Source: Oxytricha trifallax
Taxonomy: Eukaryota > Ciliophora > Spirotrichea > Sporadotrichida > Oxytrichidae
Reading direction: 5' to 3'
DNA: 64,000 nucleotides
Assembly (NCBI GenBank): GCA_000711775.1
Contig: ARYC01017584.1
Coordinates: 21,069 to 85,068, forward strand
Part shown: one piece after another, positions 1 through 10,874 of the stretch
Layout of the letters: every line of letters starts with the position of its first letter
Position numbering within the stretch: position 1 is the first letter of the stretch
Notes under the pieces: model-generated
What the model was told of the DNA's origin: nothing
Databases searched by the model: none
The model's input: only the letters and a program-made list of their open reading frames with translations
Made by a program: the position numbers and the translations under genes

Positions 1-106
1 TCAAACTAATAATATTCAATGAATAGTGGTTTTTCCTGTGAAATTGAGCTTTAATGATCTATATGTTCTTTCTATTTCTGACCATAAATTTGAATTCTTC
101 ACTCAT
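1..106 (-). CDS. Open frame running off the left edge, unknown
   Basis: A minus-strand frame opens at an ATG (106-104) and stays open without TGA to the window edge. It reads as about 35 residues with basic and hydrophobic stretches and matches nothing I recognise. It could be part of a germline-limited element or chance. It lies where the missing 3' MDS of the neighbouring AbfB gene might be expected but does not resemble the paralog's C-terminus. Confidence 0.2.
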
Positions 107-522
107 GTTTCTTTCTACTTCTATGCCCTTTCTATATCTAAGATTTTCAAATTTCAATTATCATGTAGCCAATTTCTTTGTTGTAAATGAGACAGTATCT
201 TTGTTTATTTAGTCGTTTAGCAAATATTTTAAAGATTGGCTCTCTTTGAATATCATAAGCGAGGGGATTAGCTCTCAATATAGCTTGCATTCAACAATCT
301 TTTAAGTTTATCTACAACAATTATCTTTTGTCTCTTCTTTTTTAGTCATATTGTAATTGCTATAATCATAGTTTTCCTTTTTTTCTAAAAATAGACAGTC
401 CTCCTTTTGGTCTTAATCCATTAAGTCCTCATTTTTTTCATCTTTGTTTTTTCTTTTAATTTCTAATTATTATTTTAACTTAGCATATAAATAGTTGCTT
501 AATTTTAAATATTTTAAATCAA
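107..522. other. AT-rich stretch, no gene recognised
   Basis: No convincing coding frame on either strand. It is probably IES or intergenic DNA downstream of the last visible MDS of the first AbfB gene; the C-terminal segment present in the paralog (ending at 3301) has no counterpart here. Confidence 0.4.
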
Positions 523-1532
523 CATAGACTTGACGAAAACTTTACCTTGATAAGCAGAGTTTCCTGGGACCACGATTGGGGATTCAATACTAAAAGTCTT
601 GGTTGTAGTATTTTGACTTCCATAAGTTACTTATTGTGTAGTTTTCTATTCAAAATAAATATTTGTCTCCTCGTCCACAAAAATTGCAGATGACTTAAAA
701 GTATACGATTCTCCGAATGTCATTTCAAAACCATCAGTTCTCTCGTAGCTCTAAGTATTCTAAAAAGAAGCATCTCCTTTGAAAGTTAAAGATTATTCAA
801 GGGGAGAGTTGTTATGTAAAGTGTGATTAAGAGCTAGCACAGGAAGTTGTTCCTTAATATCCATTTGATCTTTAACATAATCGATTTCAATATAGTCGAC
901 TTTGTTAATGAAGGCAACTCTTGGATAAAAAGTGGCATCATCTCTGAAGCTGTGAGTATCTTCATAGTTAGAAAGAAACACGATATCATTGTAATGTCTA
1001 ACGTAAAAGTTAGGGTGATTGTAGGCTTAGAGAGAAATAGCATCTGGGTTTGAGAGGCCGGGAACTATAATGAAGCAGGAGCCTTCCAAAAAGAGTTAGT
1101 TGTCCTCTCTTTTAGCTATTATTAGCTTGTAATCCCTATGTCTGACATAGAATTCTTTATTGCTCATTGATATGAAGGAGACACCTCTTTGATCTCCAAT
1201 CAAACAGTTGTCAACCAGGAATGATGAATCCTTTTTGAAAGGGTAATCATTTGTGAAGGGTTAAGTATGAATTAAGTAGTCCTCTTTATACAAAACATTT
1301 ATAAATAAATTGCCTCGTGATGCCAAAACTTTCCCTCTCCATTGTGCGATTCGAAGGTGAGAACAGCGCCTGGTTCAACGTTAAGCCCTTCTGTAACTTT
1401 AATGAGATTTGTGGCAGCTGTAGAGCCAACAGTAATTTCATTGGAGAGCTGAGAGACATAAAGCATAGCAGCTGAAAGTGCTGCAACTCCCACAAGGGTC
1501 ATGCTTAACTTTTTGTTTGCAAATGTCTTCAT
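523..1532 (-). CDS. Secreted AbfB-domain protein, copy A (3' end missing)
   Basis: Starts at ATG 1532 with a basic N-terminus and hydrophobic core (residues about 9-26, LVGVAALSAAMLY), a signal peptide or anchor. After removal of the IES at 1285-1316 the frame holds two repeats of the AbfB type (arabinose-binding, CBM42-like): motif GVSFISMSN..FYVRHRDY followed by AISL..YNHPNFYVRHYND, the usual pattern of bulky residues then Y-[IV]-R-H. A beta-rich S/T region follows. AbfB domains bind arabinofuranose side chains; a role in binding or breaking plant or bacterial polysaccharide is inference. The frame is visible to about 523; the last segment seen in copy B is absent, so the gene probably continues beyond the window or across a long IES. 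It shares layout and many residues with copy B at 3301-5501. Confidence 0.72.
1285..1316. other. IES, 32 bp, pointer CCTC
   Basis: CCTC at 1281-1284 and 1313-1316. Removal joins ..KFWHHE to DYLIH.. in copy A in frame. No GT-AG ends, so not an intron. The paralog has an IES within a few bases of the same codon. Confidence 0.85.
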
Positions 1533-2652
1533 CGGTAAATCCTTTTTTGAAATATATACTTATTAAATTATATATCATTTATTTAAATCCTTTAAATATC
1601 CTCAAACTACAAAGATATTAATTATTATTAATATTATTATCTTAAAAAATTATTCTAATTTTATTATATTATAATCTATCTTTATTTTCACTTATTTAGG
1701 GGATTCCAGGATTTGAAGTATTGCTTCAATTAAATTTATTTGTTTTTTATTAAAAAATATTCAAATTTAACATGAATTTTTTAGGAGTTAAATGCATCAG
1801 AAAATTATAAAATAAAAATTATAATTTAATTAGATATATAAAAGTGTCATAAAAACTATAAAAATTCAATAAACCTAATATATGATGAAGTATTTGATTG
1901 ATAAAAACAAAAATAAGGATTAAATTGTGAATCAAGATTTTAATTTTGATATAAAACAATATCATTTTTTATTAAACAAAGATTAATTATATTCTTATAT
2001 ATTTAGTAAATTATATTATTATCAGCAGCAATGTTTCATAATATTCTAAAATAATATAGAAAAGTGAGGTAAGAGAGAAAAATCAAACAGAAATTTGTTT
2101 TGTAAATTGCTTTTATTTTATTTTTTTAGAAATATAAGCAATATAAATGCAAACACTATTGAAAGAAATGGCTATAATTAAAAGCTTTCTATATAAAATA
2201 GAATGTCAATTAAAGGGTTTAGAAAAATTTTTAAATTAAAACAAAATTAATACTATAAAAATACTTTAGTCACTATAATTAATTTATATTATTTAATTGT
2301 AATAAGGAACATTTAAATTTTTATCGTCCTATTTATTACTTATCTGTATTGATAAATAATTATTATTGATAATATTAACAATATTTTTATATTTCTCTTC
2401 AATCCAAAATAAATCTGAAAAACTAATAAATTAAAATTACGTAATTGTTTTTCGTTTAACATTATTGTTCCTAAGTATCTTGCAATTTCAAAGTAGTTAA
2501 ATTTAATATAAACTTTTTAAAAATTTTATTTTTATTAATTCCAATTTTTTAACAATAAAAAAATTACATAATTTGTTAATCTTCAATTAGATTTGAATGA
2601 ACATTTATGTAAAAATAGAATATGATTAAAGAAATAAGCAATATTACCATTT
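1533..2652. other. Intergenic, AT-rich
   Basis: About 1.1 kb between the start of copy A and a large palindrome. Very AT-rich with many short A/T runs; no coding frame, RNA gene or clear repeat seen. Confidence 0.5.
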
Positions 2653-3292
2653 TTTATAAAATTAATTGGCTATAAGGTTGTATCCTCCCCCCTAATGTAT
2701 ACTCTTTTTTGTAGTTTGATAGAGTTTTTAACGCTTAGTAATAGTAGCAGATGAACATGGAATGTGCGAGCAATAGTTTTCGAGCTATGGCTTCATCAAA
2801 GTCACTTTTTATATATAAAAATCATTTATTTTTTTTAAATTTTAAAATTTCCTCCAATAATTAATTTCTCTAAAATTAACCTTTATTACAAATATTCACT
2901 TTTATTGACAATTTATATCAAATTTATTTTAATATAATAATTCGATTTAAAATTAATTTTCACATTATTTAAGATTTTAAAATATATAATTAAGATTCAC
3001 TTTATTAAATTAAGATAAGTTAAATATAAATTGTCAATAAAGTGAATATTTGTTAAGAACTTTAATTTTAGAGAAATTAAATTTTGTTAAAAATTTTAAA
3101 ATTAAAAAAAAATAAATAATTAATTTTTATATATAAAAAGTGACTTTGATGAAGCCATAGCTCGAAAACTAATGCTCGCACATTCCATGTTCATCTGCTA
3201 CTATTACTAAGCGTTAAAAACTCTATCAAACTACAAAAAAGAGTATACATTAGGGGGGAGGATACTACCTTATAGCCAATTAATTTTATAAA
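2653..3292. repeat. 640-bp near-perfect palindrome (foldback element)
   Basis: Left arm from 2653 (TTTATAAAATTAATTGGCTA..) reappears as reverse complement ending at 3292 (..TAGCCAATTAATTTTATAAA). Each arm is about 310 bp and the centre near 2970 has almost no spacer. Arms include GGATACAACC-like and CCCCCCTAATG-like blocks. It lies between the two AbfB paralogs and its right end is 9 bp from the stop codon of copy B. No ORF inside; a non-autonomous foldback/MITE is likely. Confidence 0.85.
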
Positions 3293-3300
3293 TTCACTTT

Positions 3301-5501
3301 TCACTCAAGGAAGGCTTGAGGGGTGACATCTCTGACATCAATATCTGATTGGAAGGATTCAACTCCTTTGTACTCACCTCTGAAAGTTGTCACCCATGGA
3401 AGACCCTCAAAGTGAACTGTTGCGATATAAGGTATGTCAAGTAGCATTTTTATAAAAAAAAATGTTTTAAACGAGTTTTAATGGGACTCTAAACTACAGT
3501 TATTTTATATTGAAACATTCTTCTGACATAAACTTAACTTTCATAAGTCTTGTATCCTGGCACTGTAAGTGGGTTATCAAACTTGAAAGTCTTGGTTGTC
3601 TCTTCAGATTCACCATAAGTCACTGAATGAGTTGTTTTCATTTCAAATGAAATTGTTGATTCTTCACTCACAACAACTTCAGAAACCTTCATGGTGTATG
3701 AGGCTCCAACTGTCAATTCAAAGCCATCAGTTCTCTCGTAGCTTTTGGTGTTTTTAACTGAAGTCTCTCCGGAGAACCCATAGGTTTACTCAGTAGGAGA
3801 GCCATTACTCAAAAAAAATTATTATATTAATTAGTAATTTTAATTGACTTTTATAGAACTAAATGCTAATAAATTTAGGGCTATAATAAAAAAGTAGAGT
3901 AATCAAACTGATGCTAAAATCGAAAAAAAATTTAAATATCTTTATCATAAATTTCTATTTGAGATATTTATGTGATTTTTTTTACCACCAATTATTACTT
4001 ATATTTGAATATCTAACTTTAATCAATTTCAAATTCAAACTCCACATAATATAAAACTTAATTCAATATCTCTTGTTGTTAAACTCTTGTTCAAATTTTT
4101 TTTTATATTATTCGTTTTTTACCTAAAATTAAAAATAACCTTGATATGAAAAACTCAAAATTCTTGAAAAAAAACGGATGAAGTTTTTACAAACAAAATT
4201 GAACTTTGATTGTTAAAATTGGAAAGATTAGGATACCCCAGAGTTATGGAATTCAAAAAACCCCCCCAAAATTTTGGAATTTCTTTTTAAAAACCTCTCC
4301 CCCAACAGATCTGGAACGATGAAAAATTAACCTTGAAGAAAACAATTCGAAAATTCAATGACCACCACCTCATTTAAATCAAATACCCTAGATATCAATT
4401 AAATTAAAAAATAATGAAGGATAGATCTTCAATAATCAATTTTTATTTGATAAAATTGCATACTGTTGCCATTTTATAACTAATTTTTCTTGATCTATCC
4501 TTCATTATTTTTTTAATTTGATTGATATCTAGGGTATTTGATTTAAATGAGGTGATGGTCATTGAATTTTCGAATTGTTTTCTTCAAGGTTAATTTTTCA
4601 TCGTTCCAGATCTGTTGGGGGAGAGGTTTTTAAAAAAAATTCCTAAATTGTTGGGGCAGTCAAAAAAAATTCAAGAATTATGGGAAATGTCAAAGAGATT
4701 ATAAGCTGATAATTATGCTAAACAAGATAATAATAACGCATTCTTGAATGTAATCTTATTTGGGGTTTTGGTTATTGTGGAAACGTTTTTTCTCTGTGAA
4801 CAAGGGAGGCTATTCCAAGACTTTCATTTAGTCTTGGATGTAGTCAATCTCTACATAATCAACTTTAGTGATGAAACCAACTCTTGGATACCAAGTAGCA
4901 TCTTCTCTGTAGATATTAGAATCCTCATAGTCAGCAATTCTCAAGTGGTTATCGGCATGTCTAATGAAAGAATTGGGATAATTGTAGGATCTAAAGGAAA
5001 CGGCTTGTGAATTGGCTAGACCTGGAACTTGAACAAAGCAAGTGTCTTAGTAATAGGGAACTTCATTTTCTACCCTCCAGATACTTAATCTGTAATCATG
5101 ATGTCTAATGTAGTGATCTGGATAGTTCACTGATCTGAAAGAAACTCCTTAAAAGCCATTAAAGCAATTTTCAATGGTAAATGAGGCATCATTTTTGTAG
5201 GGGGCGTCATTGGAGTAGCCATGTCTGTGAACATAGTAGTCCTCATGCCAATTAAAAATAACTTAATAATAAGAATTGATTTATCTTGCCTCCAAAAAGA
5301 ACCCTCTCCATTATGAGATTCGAATGATAGAACAGCACCTGGAACAATTGTAAGACCCTCTGTAATTTTAATAAGATTTGTAGACGCTGATCCAATTTCG
5401 TCAATTCCATTTTGAAGTTAAGAAACGTAAAGCATAGCGGCAGATAGTGCAGCTACTCCAACAAGTGAAAATCCAATCTTACTATTTGCGAATTTTTTCA
5501 T
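3301..5501 (-). CDS. Secreted AbfB-domain protein, copy B
   Basis: ATG at 5501-5499, TGA at 3303-3301. Three IESs are removed (5252-5295, 3808-4774, 3449-3519). The protein starts like copy A with a hydrophobic segment (LVGVAALSAAMLY), then two AbfB repeats (VSFRSVNYPDHYIRHHD.. and AVSFRSYNYPNSFIRHAD..). Next comes a Ser/Thr-rich beta region containing SYERTDGFEL and a C-terminal segment ending VTPQAFLE before TGA. The AbfB family binds arabinose-containing glycans; the beta-rich C-terminus loosely recalls aerolysin-type beta folds but I cannot establish that. Likely secreted or vacuolar. Copies A and B are tandem, same strand, about 1.8 kb apart, so they arose by duplication. TAA codons serve as Gln (e.g. 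in VSQLQNG). Confidence 0.8.
3449..3519. other. IES, 71 bp, pointer CATT
   Basis: CATT at 3445-3448 and 3516-3519 (AATG on the coding strand). Removal joins ..VYVRRM to LLDIPYIAT.. in copy B. Confidence 0.75.
3808..4774. other. IES, 967 bp, pointer TTA, containing a foldback element
   Basis: TTA at 3805-3807 and 4772-4774. Removal joins FHNN to GSPTEQ, aligning with LHNNSPLEQ in copy A, which has no interruption here. The interval holds a large inverted repeat (4225-4690). The pointer is only 3 bp, so the exact boundary is less certain than the existence of the IES. Confidence 0.7.
4225..4690. repeat. Foldback (inverted repeat) inside an IES
   Basis: The left arm around 4265-4440 (..CTCTCCCCCAACAGATCTGG.., ..CTTGAAGAAAACAATTCG..) is repeated in reverse complement at 4495-4665 with few mismatches and a spacer of roughly 55 bp. 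No ORF. Probably the transposon from which, or into which, the IES grew. Confidence 0.8.
5252..5295. other. IES, 44 bp, pointer CCAA
   Basis: CCAA at 5248-5251 and 5292-5295. Removal joins ..GEGSFW to HEDYYVH.. in copy B, matching the same place in copy A. Confidence 0.82.
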
Positions 5502-6338
5502 TAATGAACAAGTTGTATATTTTAATATTATAAGAAATTTGTAAATATCCACCTTAAATAGGCCTAATATTATTATAAAAATTATTATATAAATATTATC
5601 TATCTTTTTAAATATCTTTAATAAAATCTTGAAGAATAGAATGCTAAAATTTTTATTTAGATATGTATATATTTTTAATTAATTAGTGTGAGATATAGTA
5701 AAATATTCCACAACTTTAATTAATAGTTAATATTTATAAATTTATGAAAAACAATATTTTTATCATATTTTCAGTGCTTCCTTGTAAAAGCAATTTATAA
5801 GTGTTATTGAACTTATTGAAGAAAAACTAATATTGATTTAAAATGCTATATCATGTTCAATATTTTTATTAAGAATATTTCTCATTATCTAATGTCAAAA
5901 ATAGAAAAACTACTATATTAAAATTTAAAAAAAAACTAACTTTTATTAATAAAAAATATTTATAATAATAATTATTTTTTATTGAATTTGAGTGACTCAT
6001 TATTATGAGTGGAAGTTGAAATTACAAAAATAATTTTGGCAGAATATTACATATCATTTTATTATTTATACTTATAGAAAAATAAGGGCCCTTATTATTT
6101 TATATATTTAAAGAGATTTCATGTTGTAATAACCATTTAAAATTAACTATTTTTGAAAAATATGGAATATTTTTCATATTTACTAATTATGATTATTTCT
6201 GTTAATTTGTTAATATCTATTTTACTTTTTATCCGATATAAGTATATTTATTTATTTTTAATAATTCTAATTTATTAAAAATAAATTATTTTAATATTTG
6301 GGGGGGGGTATAAATTAATTCCCCCCCCCCCCATTAAA
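5502..6338. other. Intergenic; G9/C12 hairpin-like motif at its end
   Basis: Divergent promoter region between copy B (minus) and the NEMF gene (plus). It is AT-rich with no ORF. At 6300-6332 nine G residues, an 11-base AT palindrome-like loop and twelve C residues form a possible hairpin ending 6 bp before the NEMF ATG. Confidence 0.5.
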
Positions 6339-9300
6339 ATGAAGCAAAAAATGACAGCAATAGATGTGAGAGCTTTGGTTCTCCTTCTAAAAAAGAAATT
6401 GGTGGGACTGCGTTTGGCCAATGTTTACGATGTCTCCGGCCGTTTATATCTCTTGAAGCTTTCCAAGGCCAATAGAAAAGAGCATTTGCTCATTTATTAA
6501 CAAATAAGAAATTTAAAGTGTGACTTGCTTAGTTTATTAAGGAATCAGTTAGTAAATTTAAGTGAGTTTATATTGAATCAGGTATAAGAATACATACAAC
6601 TGAATTCCTCAGAAACAAAAAAGATGTCCCTAGTGGTTTCTCCATGAAGCTTAGGAAGCATTTGCGTACCAAGAAATTATGCAATATCACCCAACTAATT
6701 TAAATTTACTGAAATGTTTGTTACATCGGCCTTTGTAAATGTTTGTTACAAGGGAATATTTTACGATTTTTGAATAAAAATTATCTATATTTATAAACTC
6801 AACTGGGAGTTGATAGAGTTATTGACTTGCAGTTTGGTTAGGGAGAAAATGCCTATCATATATTGGTTGAATTGTACGCTAGTGGAAATGTCATTTTGAC
6901 TGATTTCGAGTACACCATCTTGAGTCTCCTCAGATCCCATAAGTTCGATGAGACTTCCAAGATTCAAATCAAAACCGTATTATTAATTATTAAATTTATT
7001 GTCGGACATACATTAAATAATTGGTAAAATACTTGGGATATAATTAATATATAGTAATGTTAAAAATCAAGGAAAAATATCCTTTCACTGCTGCTGCTGG
7101 TATGACTATTGATTCAATATTTTTATATATCAAATTTTTATAAAAACATATTTGTGTCACCAGACGACATAAAAAGATTTATTGAAGGAGAGCCAGAAAA
7201 AGAACAAGGTCAAAAAGAAGACAATCTGAATAAAATCGAGGGATAAGAAAATAATAACGAAGAAAATGCTGCCGCACAACCAAAGCCAGCAGAAGATAAG
7301 AATAAAAAAGGATTAAGTGAAAAGCAACAGTAAAAGTAAGATAAGAAATAGAAGAATCAAGATAAGAAGGATAAAAAGAAGGAGGTAAATATGAAGAGCA
7401 TTTTGACTAAGATGGTTCCATACATAAACTTCCCCTATGCAGAACATGTACTTAAACTATTGGGCTAAGATCCCAATGCCAAGGCACAAATTGAGCAATC
7501 AGATGTTTTAATCCAGGCTGCTATGTAGTGCCAGTAATTAGTGAGAGACTTAGAGACATCAGAGGAAATCAAGGGATTCTTGATTTATTCAGAAAAACCT
7601 ATAGAAGAAAAGAAAGTGCCTGTTCTCACTACAACGACTGCTGTAGCTCTTCCTTAAGTTGAACAATTGGAACAAGAGACCGAATAAGATATCAAATTTA
7701 AGGGTAAATTATTGAAAGATTTTGGACCTATCCCCTTGGCGTAGTTTGCAAGCGACCCCTGCTTAGAATATGCATCTTTTGACCAGTGTGTTGATGAGTA
7801 TTTCTCACAATTAGACAAACAAAGAGAGCAGTCTAAGTACTCCAATAAAGAGGATGAAATTTGGAAGAAGATGTCTAGAATTAAGGATGATTAAGCCAAA
7901 AGAATCCAGGGTCTCTAAAAAGAACAAGATTTGTCAGAATTCAAAGCTTAACTTCTGCAAAAGTACATTTATGAAGTCTAGGCTTTAATTGACATACTCT
8001 AAGTTATGCAAACTTCAGGCATTTCATGGAATGATATTCAAAGAATGGTCAAGGAGGAGAAGAAAGCAGGAAACCCCCTCGCTGACTTAATCTACAAAAT
8101 GAACTTTGAAAAGAATTCTGTCACACTTATGCTTGATGCTTGCAACGAAGAGGATGCAGAGAACGAATTTGCAGTTGATGAGAAATTCGAAAATTTTGAT
8201 CCAGTAGTCAGAGTTGATGTTGACTTACATATTTACACTCAATTTATAAATGAGAGATTAATATTAATAAATCTATATTTGAATTCCAAGAAAACTCTTA
8301 GATTTATTGGTGTATATTTCAGCACAAATGAATATAAGGAAATATTTCGAAATCAAGAAAAAGAGTTACGAAAAAGAAGTAAAAACTAAGACCGCAGCCG
8401 ATATAGCTTTCAAGGATGCAGAGACTAACGCTTTGAAAGAAATTGTTAAGCACAGATAAACTCAGAAAATCGATCGCATGCGTAAGGTATATTGGTTCGA
8501 GAAGTTTGATTGGTTCATTTCATCTGAGAATTACCTGTGTATTTTAAATAGTTATTGTTTATTAATTGACATCAGTTGATCTAAAGATATGAAATTTATT
8601 AGTTAGAAATTTTGATTATATTTCTTTATAAAGCTTAAAAGTACTAATGATACACTTTTTACATGTCAATTATAACTATAAATTATTTTCAGAGAATTGT
8701 ATATCTACAAAACTAATAATTATAATAATTAATAATTTAAAAAAATTTCTCAAAAATAATAAAAATCTGTTAACTTTTAATTGTAAATGTATTTAAATTG
8801 ATTCCTATTTTATAAATTATTAATGTATCTCAGGAAAGAATGCGTAACTCAATGAGGTTCTAGTGAAAAGATACATGGACAAAGGCGACTTATTCATGCA
8901 TACAGACATGCCTGGTGCCGCTGTGACAATCATTAAAAACCCCTCTGGTTTGATAGTGCCACCAATTACTCTGAATGAAGCCGCTATCTTTGAACTTTGT
9001 CACAGTAAAGCCTGGGAGGGCAAGATCTTTGTAACATTAATTTACTAATAAATGTTAAGATCGTGACCAGCGTTTACTGGGTACATGCAGATCAAGTATC
9101 AAAGACACCACCCACTGGTTTGTACATCCCAACCGGTAGTTTCATGATTCGTGGAAAGCGTAATATCATGACCCCCTCCAAGCTTGAGCTTGGTTTTACC
9201 ATAATGTTCACTTTGAACGAGGAAAGTATCGCCAATCATATGGGAGAACGCCGACCAAGACTGCTCTAAGAGGAGATGGATGCGCAAACTTAATAATAAG

Positions 9301-10874
9301 AACAGGAAGAAGAGGAAGAAATGGAGGTTATCGATGATGGACAAGGAGATGATACTATGTCCTAGTAAAGCGTGCCACTTTCCATGTAGACCTCACAAAC
9401 AACCAATTTATTGGACAAGGAGCAGTATTCAGTGGTGCAAGTCGGAGAAGATAAAGAATTCATGGAGAAAAAACGCCAATAAAACTATGCCAAGAAGCAA
9501 AAAGCCCGTGAGCAGCAGAACAAAACCAAGGACCAGATAAGAGCAGACAACAAGAAGAAAGAGCAGGAGAAAGAACAGAAAGAAATTGAGGATCTGCAAT
9601 AGAAAGGCAAAAACTTGAACTAAGTGAAGTAAGTGAGAGGCGCGAAGAAGAAACTACAGAAAATTAAGGATAAATACGCTGATTAAGATGAAGAGGAGAG
9701 ACAAGTGAGACTTAGCTAAAATAGATTAATTTTAGTGAATTAAATCAATTAATCAAGATTTCCATTCACTCTATATTAATATTTGTTTTATTCTATTTTT
9801 AGGTACTCTACCGCATTTAAGCTGTTTTGCGATAGAGTACCTAAAAATAGAATAAAACAAATATTAATATAGAGTGAATGGAAATCTTGATTAATTGATT
9901 TAATTCACTAAAATTAATCTATCTTAGTAAACTGGATATGCTTGGTGCTAAGAAAATCAAGGGCTTTGACCAGAAAATGACGAAAGGAGGCAAGTAAGTA
10001 ATGCAGAAAACCAATGGAAAAGACGGCAAGAAAGTAGAAGAAAAGGATATTGAAGAGGAAGAAGAGAAAAACGAGGTTAAAGCCGATGAACAACTAGAGG
10101 AGGAAGAAGTGAAGATTGAAGAAGAGGAAAATCAATAAGATGCTCAAGTTGATAGCACTTAAATTGATACAACCACTAATGGCAATTAAAATGATGATGA
10201 TAACGAGATGAATGACCTTCAAGAAGCCACAATTGCTAATGATAATAATTTTATCAGTTTTTCTATTCTAACCATTAATTATTAATGATCAGGAGCTTGA
10301 CAAAGATATCGATGAGGAGGAAGAAAAGAAGGAAATCGAGCAACTAATGAAAGAAGAAGATATCAATCTAGTAGCTGAGATTAATGAATTATATCATGTA
10401 ATTAATTTATGAAATGTTTATTAAAATTTCAAGCTGAGTCAGTAGACGTGAATGAAATTGATAAACTGACAGGTATTCCCAAGCCAAACGATATCATCGT
10501 GGGTATCGTGCCAATGTGCGCTCCTTATTCTGCAATTTCAACTTACAAATATAAGGTGAAGATCCAACCTGGTACTCTTAAGAGAGGAAGAGCAATGAAA
10601 CTTATCAAATTTTATCACTTAAATTACTATAACTTGAAATACAGGTGGCATCATTATGAAGTTTCAATAATTACACACTATAACGTATTTTATTACTATC
10701 AAATCCTTGTTCTTGGCTCAATCAGGCAAAAACCAGTTTGAATCACAAAGCATAAAGAACATCCCTGACACAGACATGACCAACATGCTCATCAATAATT
10801 GTAGAGTACTTGCGCCAGGTCTTACCAAGATGCAAAACGCCAGCAAGCAAAATAAAAAGAAAAAAGGAGAGTGA
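6339..10874 (+). CDS. NEMF: NEMF/Rqc2/Tae2-family ribosome quality control protein
   Basis: ATG 6339, TGA 10872-10874; ten IESs and one intron are removed. The family binds 60S ribosomes carrying stalled nascent chains, recruits Listerin and directs C-terminal tailing. Visible in order: N-terminal NFACT-N ([15 protein letters not shown], the I-R-I-H motif, [32 protein letters not shown]); a charged linker; coiled coil ([11 protein letters not shown]..); NFACT-R ([66 protein letters not shown]); acidic and lysine-rich stretches; and the NFACT-C domain ([34 protein letters not shown]). The order and motifs match eukaryotic NEMF. Many TAA/TAG codons occur in the Q/E/K-rich parts. MDSs are in linear order. 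Confidence 0.95.
6511..6590. other. IES, 80 bp, pointer ATAAGAA
   Basis: ATAAGAA at 6504-6510 and 6584-6590. The join gives ..[14 protein letters not shown].., restoring the conserved I-R-I-H motif of NEMF. Confidence 0.92.
6697..6804. other. IES, 108 bp, pointer CAACT, with doubled AATGTTTGTTACA
   Basis: CAACT at 6692-6696 and 6800-6804; the join gives ..[12 protein letters not shown]... The interior has two direct copies of AATGTTTGTTACA (6713-6725, 6738-6750), a motif also doubled in the IES at 33766-33914. Confidence 0.9.
6973..7070. other. IES, 98 bp, pointer AAATCAA
   Basis: AAATCAA at 6966-6972 and 7064-7070; the join gives ..[15 protein letters not shown].. in NEMF. Confidence 0.9.
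7100..7163 (+). other. Intron, 64 bp
   Basis: GTATGA at the 5' end and CACCAG at the 3' end within NEMF; splicing gives ..[13 protein letters not shown]... GT-AG ends and the lack of a flanking repeat make it an intron rather than an IES. Confidence 0.8.
8235..8319. other. IES, 85 bp, pointer ATATTT
   Basis: ATATTT at 8229-8234 and 8314-8319; the join gives ..[17 protein letters not shown].., the start of the conserved VDVDL..A..N...Y block of NEMF. Confidence 0.92.
8543..8828. other. IES, 286 bp, pointer TGTAT
   Basis: TGTAT at 8538-8542 and 8824-8828; the join gives ..[17 protein letters not shown].., matching the family motif SSENYL..G.D..QN. Confidence 0.92.
9028..9062. other. IES, 35 bp, pointer AAGATC
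   Basis: AAGATC at 9022-9027 and 9057-9062; the join gives ..[19 protein letters not shown].., conserved in NEMF. Confidence 0.93.
9716..9927. other. IES, 212 bp, pointer CTTAG, almost entirely palindromic
   Basis: CTTAG at 9711-9715 and 9923-9927; the join gives ..[12 protein letters not shown]... The whole interval is an inverted repeat of about 100-bp arms meeting near 9820 (GGTACTCTA..TAGAGTACC), so this IES is itself a foldback element. Confidence 0.92.
10244..10289. other. IES, 46 bp, pointer TAATGAT
   Basis: TAATGAT at 10237-10243 and 10283-10289; the join gives ..[12 protein letters not shown]... Confidence 0.88.
10380..10438. other. IES, 59 bp, pointer AGCTGAG
   Basis: AGCTGAG at 10373-10379 and 10432-10438; the join gives ..[18 protein letters not shown]... 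Confidence 0.9.
10611..10704. other. IES, 94 bp, pointer TATCAAAT
   Basis: TATCAAAT at 10603-10610 and 10697-10704; the join gives ..[17 protein letters not shown].. in the NEMF C-terminal domain. Confidence 0.9.

Noticed and set aside
4761-4771. TGGGGTTTTGG next to the 967-bp IES of AbfB copy B
   Set aside because: Single short unit, not mirrored at the other end of the IES; not a TBE end.
7654-7845. Minus-strand frame within NEMF
   Set aside because: Opposite strand of the well-supported NEMF coding region.
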